A DNA stretch of 28,374 bases from Clostridia bacterium (GTDB lineage Bacteria; Bacillota; Clostridia; Oscillospirales; CAG-272), in the NCBI GenBank assembly GCA_017624795.1, contig JAGAMJ010000052.1, positions 1 through 28,374 of the forward strand, given 5' to 3'. The translations under genes were made by a program, and so were the position numbers. The notes under the pieces were generated by a model. That model saw nothing but the letters and a program-made list of their open reading frames with translations. It had not been told where the DNA came from and did not search any database. The first letter of the stretch is position 1; each line of letters opens with the position of its first letter. Positions 1-7,494 of this stretch are shown piece after piece.

Positions 1-155
1 GTGTACTTCGTAGCGTCGCTTGCGTCCGTGTAGGAAGCAACGGACGTGCTCTCTTGGGTGTCCGTTACCGTCGCAGATGCGCCAACGACAAAAAGTGCCG
101 TGAGCACAAGCACGAACAGAGCGAGAAGAAGTACTTTCTTCCATGTAACTTTCAT
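1..155 (-). CDS. Exported protein, N-terminal part only
   Basis: The 51 visible residues start MKVTWKKVLLLALFV and form a classic signal peptide: two basic lysines, a hydrophobic core to about residue 24, and a likely signal peptidase I site after Gly-Ala-Ser-Ala (25-28). A Ser/Thr-rich mature start follows. The start is fixed by a perfect AGGAGG five to six bases upstream. The rest of the gene lies beyond the left edge, so no family can be assigned. It is preceded by a consensus promoter at 315-344 and a leader of roughly 150 bases. The next gene on this strand (534-1640) also encodes an exported protein, so this may be a small surface-protein locus. Certain as a secreted-protein gene, unknown in function. 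Confidence 0.8.
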   Translation of the reverse strand, partial: MKVTWKKVLLLALFVLVLTALFVVGASATVTDTQESTSVASYTDASDATKY

Positions 156-214
156 TTTTGCCTCCTTTTGGGGTACGTTGCCGTCCCCCGCTTGAAAAAT
201 GATTTCGCTTGTAT

Positions 215-236
215 CCCGCACGCAACCGCACACGGG
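215..236 (-). promoter_or_regulatory. Hairpin in the long leader of the exported-protein gene
   Basis: On the minus strand CCCGTGTGC (236-228) can pair with GCGTGCGGG (223-215) around a GGTT loop, with three wobble pairs. It lies in the roughly 150-base leader between the promoter at 315-344 and the start codon at 155. Such a leader could hold a regulatory element. I compared it with the cyclic-di-GMP-I class and found only scattered resemblance, so no class is assigned. Confidence 0.3.
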
Positions 237-314
237 AGCGCTTTGACCTTTGCACCGTCCCTCGCTTCGCAAATGGTATAGCTATGCCAAAGAGGGCGCG
301 CGGCCTTTGCATTT

Positions 315-344
315 ATTATATAATAGTGCACCTTCCTTTGTCAA
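315..344 (-). promoter_or_regulatory. Vegetative (sigma-A type) promoter for the exported-protein gene at 1-155
   Basis: On the minus strand a perfect TTGACA (344-339) is followed after 18 bases by a perfect TATAAT (320-315). Transcription should begin near 308, giving a leader of about 150 bases. The stretch from 156 to 533 holds no gene. It contains this leader and promoter, an AT-rich spacer (about 345-489) in which I see nothing specific, and the hairpin at 490-525. Confidence 0.75.
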
Positions 345-489
345 CCGTTTCCATCAAATAAAATTCAAAAAAATCAACTTTTTTTGTGCCCCTTTGTGAC
401 ATTTGAGCAAAACAAATCACAAAATTTGTGCAAGGTGTCAAAAATGATTTTTGCGAAGAAAAAACAAAGCAAAATTGGCGGCAAAACAG

Positions 490-525
490 AAGAAGCGCTC
501 GGCTGCGCGCAGCCGAGCGCTTCTT
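490..525 (-). terminator. Hairpin downstream of the InlB-like exported-protein gene
   Basis: A perfect 15-base-pair stem (490-504 with 511-525) encloses a GCGCGC loop, 9 bases after the stop codon at 534. On the minus strand it is followed by TTCTGTTTTG rather than an uninterrupted T-run, so it is a likely but not textbook intrinsic terminator. Confidence 0.6.
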
Positions 526-533
526 GTCAAAGG

Positions 534-1640
534 TTAATTTTTGTGCCTGATATAAATTCCGTCGGTCTTCCATTCCTCCGCGCGCTTTGGCGGCGCGTAG
601 GAGCCGCCTATATAGTAAGCGGTCACGGTGTTGAAGTCGGCTCCGTCCTCGCCTACAACAACGTAAACGTCGTACCCCGTTGGGTTATCTCTGTCGTCCG
701 CGATCACGCGATCCAACCGATAGGGCGACACGTAATGCGCGGTGTTAAAATCGTAAAAGGTGAAATGGTCCAGCGAATACTTGCCAAGCACGCCGTCGTT
801 GATGCTGACGTAGACCACCTGATCCAAGCGCGCACGAAGGGCTTGCAGCTGCTCGGCGGTGTAGGGGGAATAGCAGCCGTCCGCCGTCAAATTGGCGTGG
901 CTTGCCGTGGCGGCAGAGGCGCGATCCTCAAAGGCGCAGGCGGTGACGCCGTGCGCGTTGCGTACGTGGTCCTCCAAGCTGTAATCGGCGTAAACGGTAT
1001 GCGTTTTTCCGCCAAATGTGACCGTCAGGTACGCTCTGCCGCAATATTTTTCCAGCAGCGCCTCGCCCCCGATCTCGCCGCTTTTGCCCCCGAAAACGCC
1101 AAGCGCCCCGGCGGTATACAAAAACGCATCGGCGGGGCGATCAAGCAGCCCCTCAACGTCGCTGCCGTGATCGAAGGCAACGGCGTTCGACGCCACATAG
1201 GGCGCGATCAGCACGCCGCATCTGACGCCCGCCTCACCCACCAGCTGCGTAAGGCGGTTGTAATCAGCAAGCGACACCGCGCCGTCAAAGCGCAGCTGCG
1301 TTGGCGCAGCACAGGTCACCGCCGCACCCGTCAGCGTTCTGACCTCCACGCCAACGGCATAAAACGCAAGGTCACCCCTGCCCGCGGCGTCCGAAAAGTC
1401 ATCGCCCGCGGCACAAAGGCGCTCCGCGCCGTCAACGCTCACAGCCCAGCCCACAAATTTCTTGGCACCCATATCGACGCCTTGGGGCAAAGAGAGCGCA
1501 CCGTTTGCGTCGATGTCGACGCGCTCCACCTCACTTGTTCCGTTATAGAAGATCGCGGTGCGCGACTCGGCAGATGCACCAAGCGATAACAGTATGATCG
1601 ATCCAAAGGTCAGGACAAAAAACACGAAAAACCGTTTCAT
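534..1640 (-). CDS. Exported protein with an InlB-type (Listeria-Bacteroides) repeat-like segment
   Basis: This is a protein of 368 residues. The chosen start, MKRFFVFFVLTFGS, has GGAGGT just upstream; an upstream in-frame ATG lies in the promoter region and is rejected. Residues 1-25 are a signal peptide with a probable Ala-Ser-Ala cleavage site. Residues about 30-95 look like one InlB B-repeat unit, with FVGW followed by a closing LAFYAV. The remaining 270 residues match nothing I recognise and contain no sortase LPXTG motif or C-terminal anchor. It is probably secreted or cell-surface, with adhesion-like function only an inference from the repeat. It has its own promoter at 1668-1696 and ends in the hairpin at 490-525. 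Confidence 0.75.
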   Translation of the reverse strand: MKRFFVFFVLTFGSIILLSLGASAESRTAIFYNGTSEVERVDIDANGALSLPQGVDMGAKKFVGWAVSVDGAERLCAAGDDFSDAAGRGDLAFYAVGVEVRTLTGAAVTCAAPTQLRFDGAVSLADYNRLTQLVGEAGVRCGVLIAPYVASNAVAFDHGSDVEGLLDRPADAFLYTAGALGVFGGKSGEIGGEALLEKYCGRAYLTVTFGGKTHTVYADYSLEDHVRNAHGVTACAFEDRASAATASHANLTADGCYSPYTAEQLQALRARLDQVVYVSINDGVLGKYSLDHFTFYDFNTAHYVSPYRLDRVIADDRDNPTGYDVYVVVGEDGADFNTVTAYYIGGSYAPPKRAEEWKTDGIYIRHKN

Positions 1641-1667
1641 CGCTACCTCCTGCATTTCTATGCGCCT

Positions 1668-1696
1668 ATTGTACCACATTCGGCAAAAAAAAGCAA
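1668..1696 (-). promoter_or_regulatory. Promoter for the InlB-like exported-protein gene
   Basis: On the minus strand TTGCTT (1696-1691) and TACAAT (1673-1668) are separated by 17 bases and lie about 28 bases upstream of the start codon. It is back-to-back with the comM promoter at 1722-1750. Confidence 0.6.
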
Positions 1697-1721
1697 GAGG
1701 AAAGCGAAATCACACGCCGCC

Positions 1722-1750
1722 TTGCAAAAGGAAAAAAATTGTGCTATACT
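1722..1750 (+). promoter_or_regulatory. Promoter for comM
   Basis: TTGCAA (1722-1727) is followed after 17 bases by TATACT (1745-1750), 30 bases upstream of the comM start. It is one of five promoters in the window with a TTGCAA -35 box and 17-base spacing. Confidence 0.65.
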
Positions 1751-1780
1751 GAAAAAAGCAACAGGAAAGGACGTGATACC

Positions 1781-3325
1781 ATGCTATCCACCGTATACAG
1801 TGCAGGGATTGCCGGCATCGACGGCTTTATCGTCAGCGTGGAATGTGACGCGCAGGAGCGCCTTGGCAATTTTGAGATCGTGGGACTGCCCGATCTTGCC
1901 GTCAAGGAGGCAAAGGAACGCGTTCGCACCGCCGCTTACAACAGCGGCTTTCGCTTCCCAGCCCACACCATCACCGTGAATTTAGCGCCCGCCGACCGCA
2001 AAAAGGAGGGCTCCGCCTTTGACGTGGCGATCCTTACGGGTATCTTTCGGTGCGCGGGCATCATTCGCCACACCGCGGATCTTTCAAGGGCTTGCTTCCT
2101 TGGCGAGCTGTCGCTTTCGGGCGGTATCCGCGCCGTGCGCGGCGCGCTTTCGATGTGCGTTGCGGCAAAAGAGGCAGGGCTTACCGAGATCTTCGTGCCT
2201 GCCGAAAACGCCGCCGAGGCGGCGGCTGTCGCGGGCATCACGGTCTACCCCCTCACGGATATGCGTACCCTTGTGGCACACCTGAACGGCGAGCAGCGCA
2301 TCGCGCCAACGCAAGCGGATCACGCCTCCTTCGCGGACGCGGTGCTGCACAGCACGCTTGATTTTGCCGACGTGAGAGGTCAATCTATGGCAAAGCGCGC
2401 CATGGAGATCGCCGCTGCCGGCGGACACAATATTCTTTTGATCGGACCGCCCGGCACGGGCAAGTCGATGCTCGCGAAGCGCCTGCCCACCATTTTGCCG
2501 CCCCTCACCTTTGACGAGGCGATCGAAACCACCAAGGTCCATTCGGTGGCGGGCACGCTGCAAGCGTCGCAATCGCTGCTGTCGGCGCGTCCCTTCCGCT
2601 CGCCCCATCACACCATGTCGGCGGTCAGTCTTGTGGGCGGTGGCGCAAACCCTACCCCCGGTGAGGTTTCACTTGCGCACAACGGGGTGCTGTTTTTGGA
2701 CGAGCTGCCCGAATTTCCCAAGACCGTGACCGACACCCTGCGTCAGCCCTTGGAGGATCGCCGCGTCACCATCACCCGTGCCAGCGGTCGGGTGACCTTC
2801 CCCTGCTCGTTTATGCTGGTGGGCGCGATGAACCCCTGCCGCTGCGGCTATTTCGGTCACCCCACTAAGGCATGCACCTGCTCGCCAAACGACGTGAAGC
2901 GCTACGTATCGCGCATCAGCGGTCCGCTGCTTGACCGCATCGACATTGAGGTCGAGCTTCCCTCCCTTTCCTACGACGAGCTTTCGGCAAAGGAAGCAAA
3001 TGCCGAAACCTCTGCCCAGGTCAGAGCGCGCGTGATCCGCGCCAGAGCCGTCGCCGCCGAGCGTATGGCATCGGAAAAGGGCATCTTCTGCAACGCGCAG
3101 CTGGACGCCGCGGGCATTCGCAAATACTGCACGGCGGACAGCGCAGCGACAGCACTTTTGCGCGGCGCTTACGACAGTATGGGGCTTTCCGCCAGAGGTT
3201 ACGACCGCATCATGCGCGTGGCGCGCACGGTCGCCGACCTGGAGGGCAGCGAGATCATTCGCGCGCCGCATATTGCCGAGGCGATCCAGCTGCGCAGTCT
3301 TGACCGTAAATATTGGGGAAATTAA
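1781..3325 (+). CDS. comM: YifB/ComM-family Mg-chelatase-like AAA+ ATPase
   Basis: This is a protein of 514 residues, the family's usual length. It begins MLSTVYSAGI, with AAAGGA eight bases upstream. An N-terminal domain (about 1-190, containing the family-typical EIVGLPDLAVKEAKERV) precedes an AAA+ module with Walker A GPPGTGKS at 222-229 and Walker B FLDE with acidic residues at 307-308. Paired Cys-x-Cys motifs follow in the NPCRCGYFGH segment, and then a C-terminal Mg-chelatase-type helical domain. In Gram-negatives ComM is a hexameric helicase that extends heteroduplex during natural transformation. In Firmicutes the role is less clear, so a DNA recombination role is inferred. It is a single-gene unit with its own promoter and terminator. 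Confidence 0.95.
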   Translation: MLSTVYSAGIAGIDGFIVSVECDAQERLGNFEIVGLPDLAVKEAKERVRTAAYNSGFRFPAHTITVNLAPADRKKEGSAFDVAILTGIFRCAGIIRHTADLSRACFLGELSLSGGIRAVRGALSMCVAAKEAGLTEIFVPAENAAEAAAVAGITVYPLTDMRTLVAHLNGEQRIAPTQADHASFADAVLHSTLDFADVRGQSMAKRAMEIAAAGGHNILLIGPPGTGKSMLAKRLPTILPPLTFDEAIETTKVHSVAGTLQASQSLLSARPFRSPHHTMSAVSLVGGGANPTPGEVSLAHNGVLFLDELPEFPKTVTDTLRQPLEDRRVTITRASGRVTFPCSFMLVGAMNPCRCGYFGHPTKACTCSPNDVKRYVSRISGPLLDRIDIEVELPSLSYDELSAKEANAETSAQVRARVIRARAVAAERMASEKGIFCNAQLDAAGIRKYCTADSAATALLRGAYDSMGLSARGYDRIMRVARTVADLEGSEIIRAPHIAEAIQLRSLDRKYWGN

Positions 3326-3370
3326 CGCGCAACAAAACGATGAGAAGCCCCTCCCCCAAAGACAAAACAA

Positions 3371-3414
3371 GCGCTCCGTTTGCAAATTAAGCCACAAACG
3401 GGGCGCGTTTTTTT
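3371..3414 (+). terminator. Intrinsic terminator of comM
   Basis: A 12-base-pair stem (3371-3382 with 3395-3406, one G-U pair) is followed by seven T residues at 3408-3414. It lies 45 bases after the comM stop. Confidence 0.85.
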
Positions 3415-3522
3415 CACTTTTTGCTACAAAGCACCGCACGCTGTCAGACACGCGGCACGATCGCTCCTCCTCCCCTTTTGACCAAAGAAAAAGTTGGCTT
3501 TTTGGAAATCGCGCGATGCCCC

Positions 3523-3551
3523 TTGACTTTTTGCACAAAATCGGGTACAAT
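3523..3551 (+). promoter_or_regulatory. Promoter for the DUF1292 gene
   Basis: TTGACT (3523-3528) is followed after 17 bases by TACAAT (3546-3551), 33 bases upstream of the start codon. Confidence 0.7.
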
Positions 3552-3584
3552 AAAAGCAGAAAACCGCAAAAGAGGTGACTGATA

Positions 3585-3887
3585 ATGGACGAAAAGAAGA
3601 TGCAAGAGGCAGAGGTTGAGATCTACACCCTGCAAGATGAAGAGGGCAACGAGCACGAGTTCGAGCTGATCGGCACTTGTGAAAGAGGCGGCGTGACCTA
3701 CTACGCCATGATCCCCGCCGAGGAAAACGAAAAGGAAGACGAGTTCTGCGAGTATGTGATCCTCAAGGGCGTTGTGGAAAACGGCGAGGAGTCGCTTGTT
3801 TCGATCGACGATGACGACGAGTTTGACGACGTTGCCGATTATTTTGACGATCTGTTCTCCGAGGAGATCGATTACGACGCAAAATAA
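3585..3887 (+). CDS. DUF1292 family protein (YrzB-like)
   Basis: This is a 100-residue, strongly acidic cytoplasmic protein. The pattern EVEIYTLQDEEGNEHEFEL, then a conserved tyrosine and the phrase EYVILK, then an acidic tail with DDDDEFDDVADYFDDLF, is typical of DUF1292, a small family common in Firmicutes without an established function. The start ATG has AGAGGTG at good spacing. The gene has its own promoter at 3523-3551. No terminator follows directly; the stop is 12 bases before the structured RNA candidate, so read-through into that region is possible. Confidence 0.85.
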   Translation: MDEKKMQEAEVEIYTLQDEEGNEHEFELIGTCERGGVTYYAMIPAEENEKEDEFCEYVILKGVVENGEESLVSIDDDDEFDDVADYFDDLFSEEIDYDAK

Positions 3888-3899
3888 AAAATGAAAAAC

Positions 3900-4110
3900 G
3901 CCTGCTGAGTGCGTGATAATCGTGTTTGTGGAGCCTACACGCGTGATATGGAGCCCGGAAGGTCCGACGTGGTTTGCAGACCTCCCTTTCCGTACCGATC
4001 GACTTGTCTCGGGACGGGGTGAAGGACGTTGGGAGCAGTAAAGCGATCGGCAGGGCACCGCCTTGTAATATACAGGGTTCTCGTCTCGCGATCTACACGG
4101 CTTGGCGGGT
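3900..4110 (+). ncRNA. Structured RNA candidate, family not assigned (6S RNA is one possibility)
   Basis: The 359 bases between the DUF1292 gene and the WG-repeat gene contain no credible ORF but many helices. A closing stem pairs 3901-3908 with 4047-4054. Inner hairpins are 3927-3931/3935-3939, 3957-3964/3979-3985 (one bulged A) and 4003-4008/4013-4018 with a UCGG tetraloop. A further hairpin, 4061-4067/4071-4077, follows the closing stem. Four of these helices together carry five G-U pairs as read on the + strand; on the minus strand each becomes A-C, which points to a + strand transcript. GCGTGATA is repeated at 3911 and 3941. The RNA could extend to the terminator at 4194-4237. Size and closing stem would suit 6S RNA, but I could not match its conserved core. 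SRP RNA, RNase P RNA and tmRNA are not supported. No clear dedicated promoter is visible. Confidence 0.55.
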
Positions 4111-4119
4111 TTTGGGACA

Positions 4120-4165
4120 TTTTGGCGCAAAAAAGCGATACCGTTTTGCTTTTTCCGCGCCAAAA
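4120..4165. repeat. Long inverted repeat downstream of the RNA candidate
   Basis: TTTTGGCGC (4120-4128) pairs perfectly with GCGCCAAAA (4157-4165). Inside it, AAAAAGC (4130-4136) pairs with GCTTTTT (4148-4154). It may be the 3' domain of the RNA candidate, or an additional terminator-like structure ahead of the one at 4194-4237. Confidence 0.5.
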
Positions 4166-4193
4166 CATTTAAGCTCCCTGCTCTGGTGGGCAA

Positions 4194-4237
4194 GCAAAAA
4201 AGCTCCGCGCGAATGCTTTCGCGCGGAGCTTTTTTGC
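4194..4237. terminator. Two-way intrinsic terminator
   Basis: A perfect 20-base-pair palindrome (4194-4213 with 4218-4237) has a TGCT loop and A/T runs at its ends. It can stop the + strand RNA candidate and the minus-strand WG-repeat gene, whose stop codon is at 4247. Confidence 0.9.
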
Positions 4238-4246
4238 ATATAACCG

Positions 4247-5662
4247 TCAATCCAAGACAAGCAGCTGGACCAACACTTGAAGCGATATCATCGAAAAATC
4301 GCCGTCCCCGACGAACTGCCCCTTCTTATTGACGATGCGATAAAGGAGCTTGCCGTCCTCTTCCTTATAAAACAGCACGGCGTAGCCGTCCTCGGTGAAA
4401 CGCGTGACATGTGCGCACGCGGCGTCGGGACGGAACTGCTCCTTGCCGCCTTTGTCAATATAGAGCCAGCCCTCATCGTCCTTCACGGCGGCAACACCGC
4501 TGTGGAACGAGCCCGCTTGCTCGAACGAGGGATCGATCACGTATTTTCCGTAATAATCAATGTACCCCCACAAGCCACTTTCCGCGTCGGGGCAGACCGC
4601 CGCAAGACTGTTGTCGTCGTCAAAGGGCAGCGCAAGATCGAACACGGGCTCGATCACGTAGGTATTGCTGCTGTTGATGAAACCGAATTTTCCATTCGAT
4701 TTGACCAACGCAAGCCCGTTTTCCCCAAAGGGGTACGCCTGCTCATAGCTTGGCGCGATCGCATATATACCTTCCAGATTGATGTAACCGTAAGCGCCGT
4801 CCTTTTCGACCAGTGCAAGTCCGTTTTCGGTAAAGGGATACAGCGCGTCAAACTGCGGATTGAAGACATATTCGCCGCTTTTATCGATCATGCCCCATTT
4901 TCCAAAGGTATAGATCGCGGCATAGCCGTCCACGCCAAAGCTTTGCGCGTTGTCGTATTGCGGCTCGATCACATAAATACCCTTGCGGTTGATATATCCG
5001 TATTTTCCCCCGATCTGGATCAGGGCAAGACCGTTTTCGGTAAAGGCGCAGGCGCTGTCAAATTGCGGATTGATGACAAGCGCGCCCGTTTCGTCGATAT
5101 ATCCCCACGAGCCGTTTGCCTTGATCGGTGCATAGTCGTGCTCGCCAAAATTCTGCGCCGCCTCATAGACGGGCTGGATCACGAATTCACCCTTGCGATC
5201 AATGAAGCCCCAATGCCCTGCGTAACAGACCGCAGCATAACCGTTTTCACCGAAATCAGACACCTCGTCAAAGCGTGCCTCGATCACCTGCTCGCCGTTG
5301 CCGTTGATGTAACCCCAAAGCGGTTGGTCGGTGCCGTTGTCGACCATAACGGGCGTCAGCCCCTCGCAAAACAGCTCGACCTCGGGACGTGCCGGAACGG
5401 CGGGATCTGCCACAAGCGCCGTCACCACCATACCGATGAAGCCCGCGATGATGAGCAGCGGGATCATGAACAGAAAATGCGCGGCGCTGAGCCGCCACTT
5501 TTTGTAGGAAGGAGAATATTCGGTGACGTAAGCGTGCTTCCCGAGCGATTGCGGGATCTCGGGCGTGTCGCCAATGTTTTCTTCATTGAGCTCCATACCG
5601 CAGTTGGGGCAATAAGAAGCTTCCTCAGGCAGCTTGACGCCGCAGGTCCGACAGAACAGCAT
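4247..5662 (-). CDS. Zinc-ribbon, single-pass membrane, WG-repeat protein
   Basis: This is a protein of 471 residues. The start MLFCRTCGVK is chosen because AAAGGAGA lies eight bases upstream; a longer frame would overlap the promoter. A zinc ribbon comes first (Cys 4, 7, 18 and 21). One membrane segment follows at about 60-85. From about residue 105 there are about nine units of roughly 35 residues, each beginning W/Y/F-G-Y/F-I-(N/D) and carrying a V-I-x-P-x-(F/Y) core. These are WG (KWG) repeats, which probably form a beta-propeller-like or solenoid fold. The topology suggests a cytoplasmic zinc ribbon with repeats outside. The function is unknown; ligand or wall binding is a guess. It is transcribed alone from 5696-5724. 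Confidence 0.88.
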   Translation of the reverse strand: MLFCRTCGVKLPEEASYCPNCGMELNEENIGDTPEIPQSLGKHAYVTEYSPSYKKWRLSAAHFLFMIPLLIIAGFIGMVVTALVADPAVPARPEVELFCEGLTPVMVDNGTDQPLWGYINGNGEQVIEARFDEVSDFGENGYAAVCYAGHWGFIDRKGEFVIQPVYEAAQNFGEHDYAPIKANGSWGYIDETGALVINPQFDSACAFTENGLALIQIGGKYGYINRKGIYVIEPQYDNAQSFGVDGYAAIYTFGKWGMIDKSGEYVFNPQFDALYPFTENGLALVEKDGAYGYINLEGIYAIAPSYEQAYPFGENGLALVKSNGKFGFINSSNTYVIEPVFDLALPFDDDNSLAAVCPDAESGLWGYIDYYGKYVIDPSFEQAGSFHSGVAAVKDDEGWLYIDKGGKEQFRPDAACAHVTRFTEDGYAVLFYKEEDGKLLYRIVNKKGQFVGDGDFSMISLQVLVQLLVLD

Positions 5663-5695
5663 AACGCACTCTCCTTTCCAAAATCGATTTATCAC

Positions 5696-5724
5696 AGTAT
5701 ATCACAAATGCCACCATTTGTCAA
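5696..5724 (-). promoter_or_regulatory. Promoter for the WG-repeat gene
   Basis: On the minus strand a perfect TTGACA (5724-5719) is followed after 17 bases by TATACT (5701-5696), about 33 bases before the start codon. Confidence 0.75.
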
Positions 5725-5725
5725 T

Positions 5726-5742
5726 AAAGGGCATAGCCCTTT
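5726..5742 (-). terminator. Short hairpin after prfC, weak terminator
   Basis: On the minus strand AAAGGGC and GCCCTTT (5742-5736 with 5732-5726) form a 7-base-pair stem 10 bases beyond the prfC stop. It directly abuts the -35 box of the next gene, so read-through is plausible. Confidence 0.4.
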
Positions 5743-5752
5743 TGGGTGGTGG

Positions 5753-7348
5753 TCAGATGCGGTCAAAATCCTCCAGCAAAAGCGTGGGGTTGTTATCGAT
5801 CGCCCATTTGATGCTCCACTGCCCTGTGAACAGCAGATAGTAACGTCCAAACACGTCGCGCACGACCTTGGTGTCCGAGGCGAGGTTGAGCGTGGCGATA
5901 TTGATCTCCTCATTGGCGATGCGCTGAATGAATTGGAACGGCAGCGCGCTGTGGAGATACTTCACGCCGTATTCGCTTTCCATACGGAATTTCAGCACGT
6001 CGTATTGCAAAACGCCGATGACGCCAACCACCACGCGCTCAAAGCCGCCGTCGGGCTCGAAGAAGATACGGATCGCGCCCTCCTTGGCGATCTGATCCAT
6101 ACCCTTGGCAAACTGCTTGCGCTTCATCGAGTCGATCTGCTCGACCATGGCGAAATGCTCGGGTGCGAAGGTGGGAATACCCGCAAAGGTCACCTTGCTT
6201 TCCTTGGTGCAAACCGTGTCGCCGATGGAAAAGATGCCCGGATCGAACACGCCGATGATATCGCCCGCAAACGCTTCTTCAACGCCCTCTCTCTCCTGTG
6301 CCATCATCTGCTGGGGCTGCGAGAGCTTGATCGGTCGCTTGCCCTGCACGTGATAGTATTCCTTGCCGCGTTCAAATTTTCCCGATACGATACGCAAAAA
6401 CGCGATACGGTCGCGGTGTGCCTTGTTCATATTGGCTTGGATCTTGAACACGAACGCCGAAAAGCCCTCGTCAAACGGGGTGACCGTTCCTGCGTCCGAG
6501 TCACGGGACAGGGGGGCCGTGGTCATTTCCAAAAAGCCCTCCAAAAAATCCTCCACGCCGAAGTTGTTGAGCGCCGAGCCGAAATACACGGGCGAGAGCT
6601 TGCCGCGCGAGATCGCGTCCGCGTCAAAATCAAAGCTCGCGCCGTCCAGCAGCTCCACCTGCTCGCAAAGCTCCTCGCGCAGATTCTCACCGATAAGCCC
6701 GTCCAGCTTCTCTGTATCGGATATGTCACATTCGATCACGTTCAAGCGGTTGCGTCCGCCGTGAAAATTGTCAAAGGTGTGGATCGCCCGCGCGCGGCGG
6801 TCGTATACGCCCTTGAAGGTCACGCCGCAGCTGATGGGCCAGTTCATCGGATAAGTGCCGATGCCGAATTCGCGTTCCAGCTCGTCCAGAAGGTCAAAGG
6901 GATCACGCGCCTCACGGTCCATTTTGTTGATGAAGGTGAAGATCGGAATACCGCGTTTGGCGCATACGTGAAAGAGTTTTCGCGTCTGCGGCTCGATGCC
7001 CTTCGCCGCGTCGATCACCATGACGGCACTGTCCGTCGCCATCAGCGTGCGATAGGTATCCTCCGAGAAATCCTGGTGCCCGGGGGTATCCAGAATGTTG
7101 ATGCAGTAGTCATTGTAGCAGAACTGCATCACCGACGAGGTAACCGAAATGCCGCGCTGCTTTTCCAGCTCCATCCAGTCGGAAACGGCGTGCTTGTCGC
7201 TCTGCTTGCCCTTCACCGAGCCCGCCGATTGGATCGCGCCGCCGTAAAGCAGCAGCTTTTCGGTGAGCGTCGTCTTACCCGCGTCGGGGTGCGAAATGAT
7301 CGCAAAGGTGCGGCGGCGTTCTATTTCTTTTCTCGTTCTTTGGTCCAT
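5753..7348 (-). CDS. prfC: Peptide chain release factor 3
   Basis: This 531-residue translational GTPase recycles RF1/RF2 from the ribosome after peptide release, and its length is normal for the family. The GTPase motifs are clear: G1 HPDAGKTT at 20-27, G2 RGISVT at 65-70, G3 DTPGHQDF at 87-94 and G4 NKMD at 141-144. They are followed by a domain II beta-barrel and an RF3-specific C-terminal domain. The RGISVTSSV switch and overall RF3 sequence separate it from EF-G. The start is supported by AAAAGGA about ten bases upstream. It has its own promoter at 7390-7418 and is followed by a weak hairpin. Confidence 0.97.
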   Translation of the reverse strand: MDQRTRKEIERRRTFAIISHPDAGKTTLTEKLLLYGGAIQSAGSVKGKQSDKHAVSDWMELEKQRGISVTSSVMQFCYNDYCINILDTPGHQDFSEDTYRTLMATDSAVMVIDAAKGIEPQTRKLFHVCAKRGIPIFTFINKMDREARDPFDLLDELEREFGIGTYPMNWPISCGVTFKGVYDRRARAIHTFDNFHGGRNRLNVIECDISDTEKLDGLIGENLREELCEQVELLDGASFDFDADAISRGKLSPVYFGSALNNFGVEDFLEGFLEMTTAPLSRDSDAGTVTPFDEGFSAFVFKIQANMNKAHRDRIAFLRIVSGKFERGKEYYHVQGKRPIKLSQPQQMMAQEREGVEEAFAGDIIGVFDPGIFSIGDTVCTKESKVTFAGIPTFAPEHFAMVEQIDSMKRKQFAKGMDQIAKEGAIRIFFEPDGGFERVVVGVIGVLQYDVLKFRMESEYGVKYLHSALPFQFIQRIANEEINIATLNLASDTKVVRDVFGRYYLLFTGQWSIKWAIDNNPTLLLEDFDRI

Positions 7349-7389
7349 AATTGCGTCCTTTTATCTTACAGAAATATTATAGCTGATAT

Positions 7390-7418
7390 ATTATACCTCA
7401 TTTTATGGGAATTTGCAA
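7390..7418 (-). promoter_or_regulatory. Promoter for prfC
   Basis: On the minus strand TTGCAA (7418-7413) is followed after 17 bases by TATAAT (7395-7390). A second TATAAT lies slightly downstream but without a fitting -35 box. Confidence 0.75.
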
Positions 7419-7448
7419 GAGGGCGGTACGACCGTTTGCACAACAACA

Positions 7449-7484
7449 AAAAAACGGCGGAAAGCGCTGCTTCCGCCGTTTTTT
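7449..7484 (-). terminator. Intrinsic terminator of the MscS gene
   Basis: A 14-base-pair stem (7449-7462 with 7471-7484) with A/T ends lies 11 bases past the MscS stop. It gives a T-run on the minus strand. Confidence 0.85.
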
Positions 7485-7494
7485 GTTCGAACAC

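Noticed and set aside
156..310. Cyclic-di-GMP-I (GEMM) riboswitch in the first leader
   Set aside because: Short pieces such as GGGACG and GCAAAG are present, but their order, spacing and partner helices do not fit the class.
384..1589. A 401-codon open frame on the + strand
   Set aside because: It is antisense to the signal-peptide-bearing gene at 534-1640, which has a promoter, ribosome site and sensible protein.
3940..3970. Resemblance to RNase P or SRP RNA around GGAGCCCGGAAGG
   Set aside because: The minus strand has CCGGGCTCCATA as in RNase P RNA, but the GAGGAAAGTCC core and the other conserved parts are missing. The SRP signature GGTCCGGAAGGAAGCAGC is also not met.
3895..4060. A minus-strand reading of the RNA candidate, ending in the T-rich stretch at 3900-3881
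   Set aside because: On that strand five wobble pairs become A-C mismatches in four helices, so the + strand folds better.
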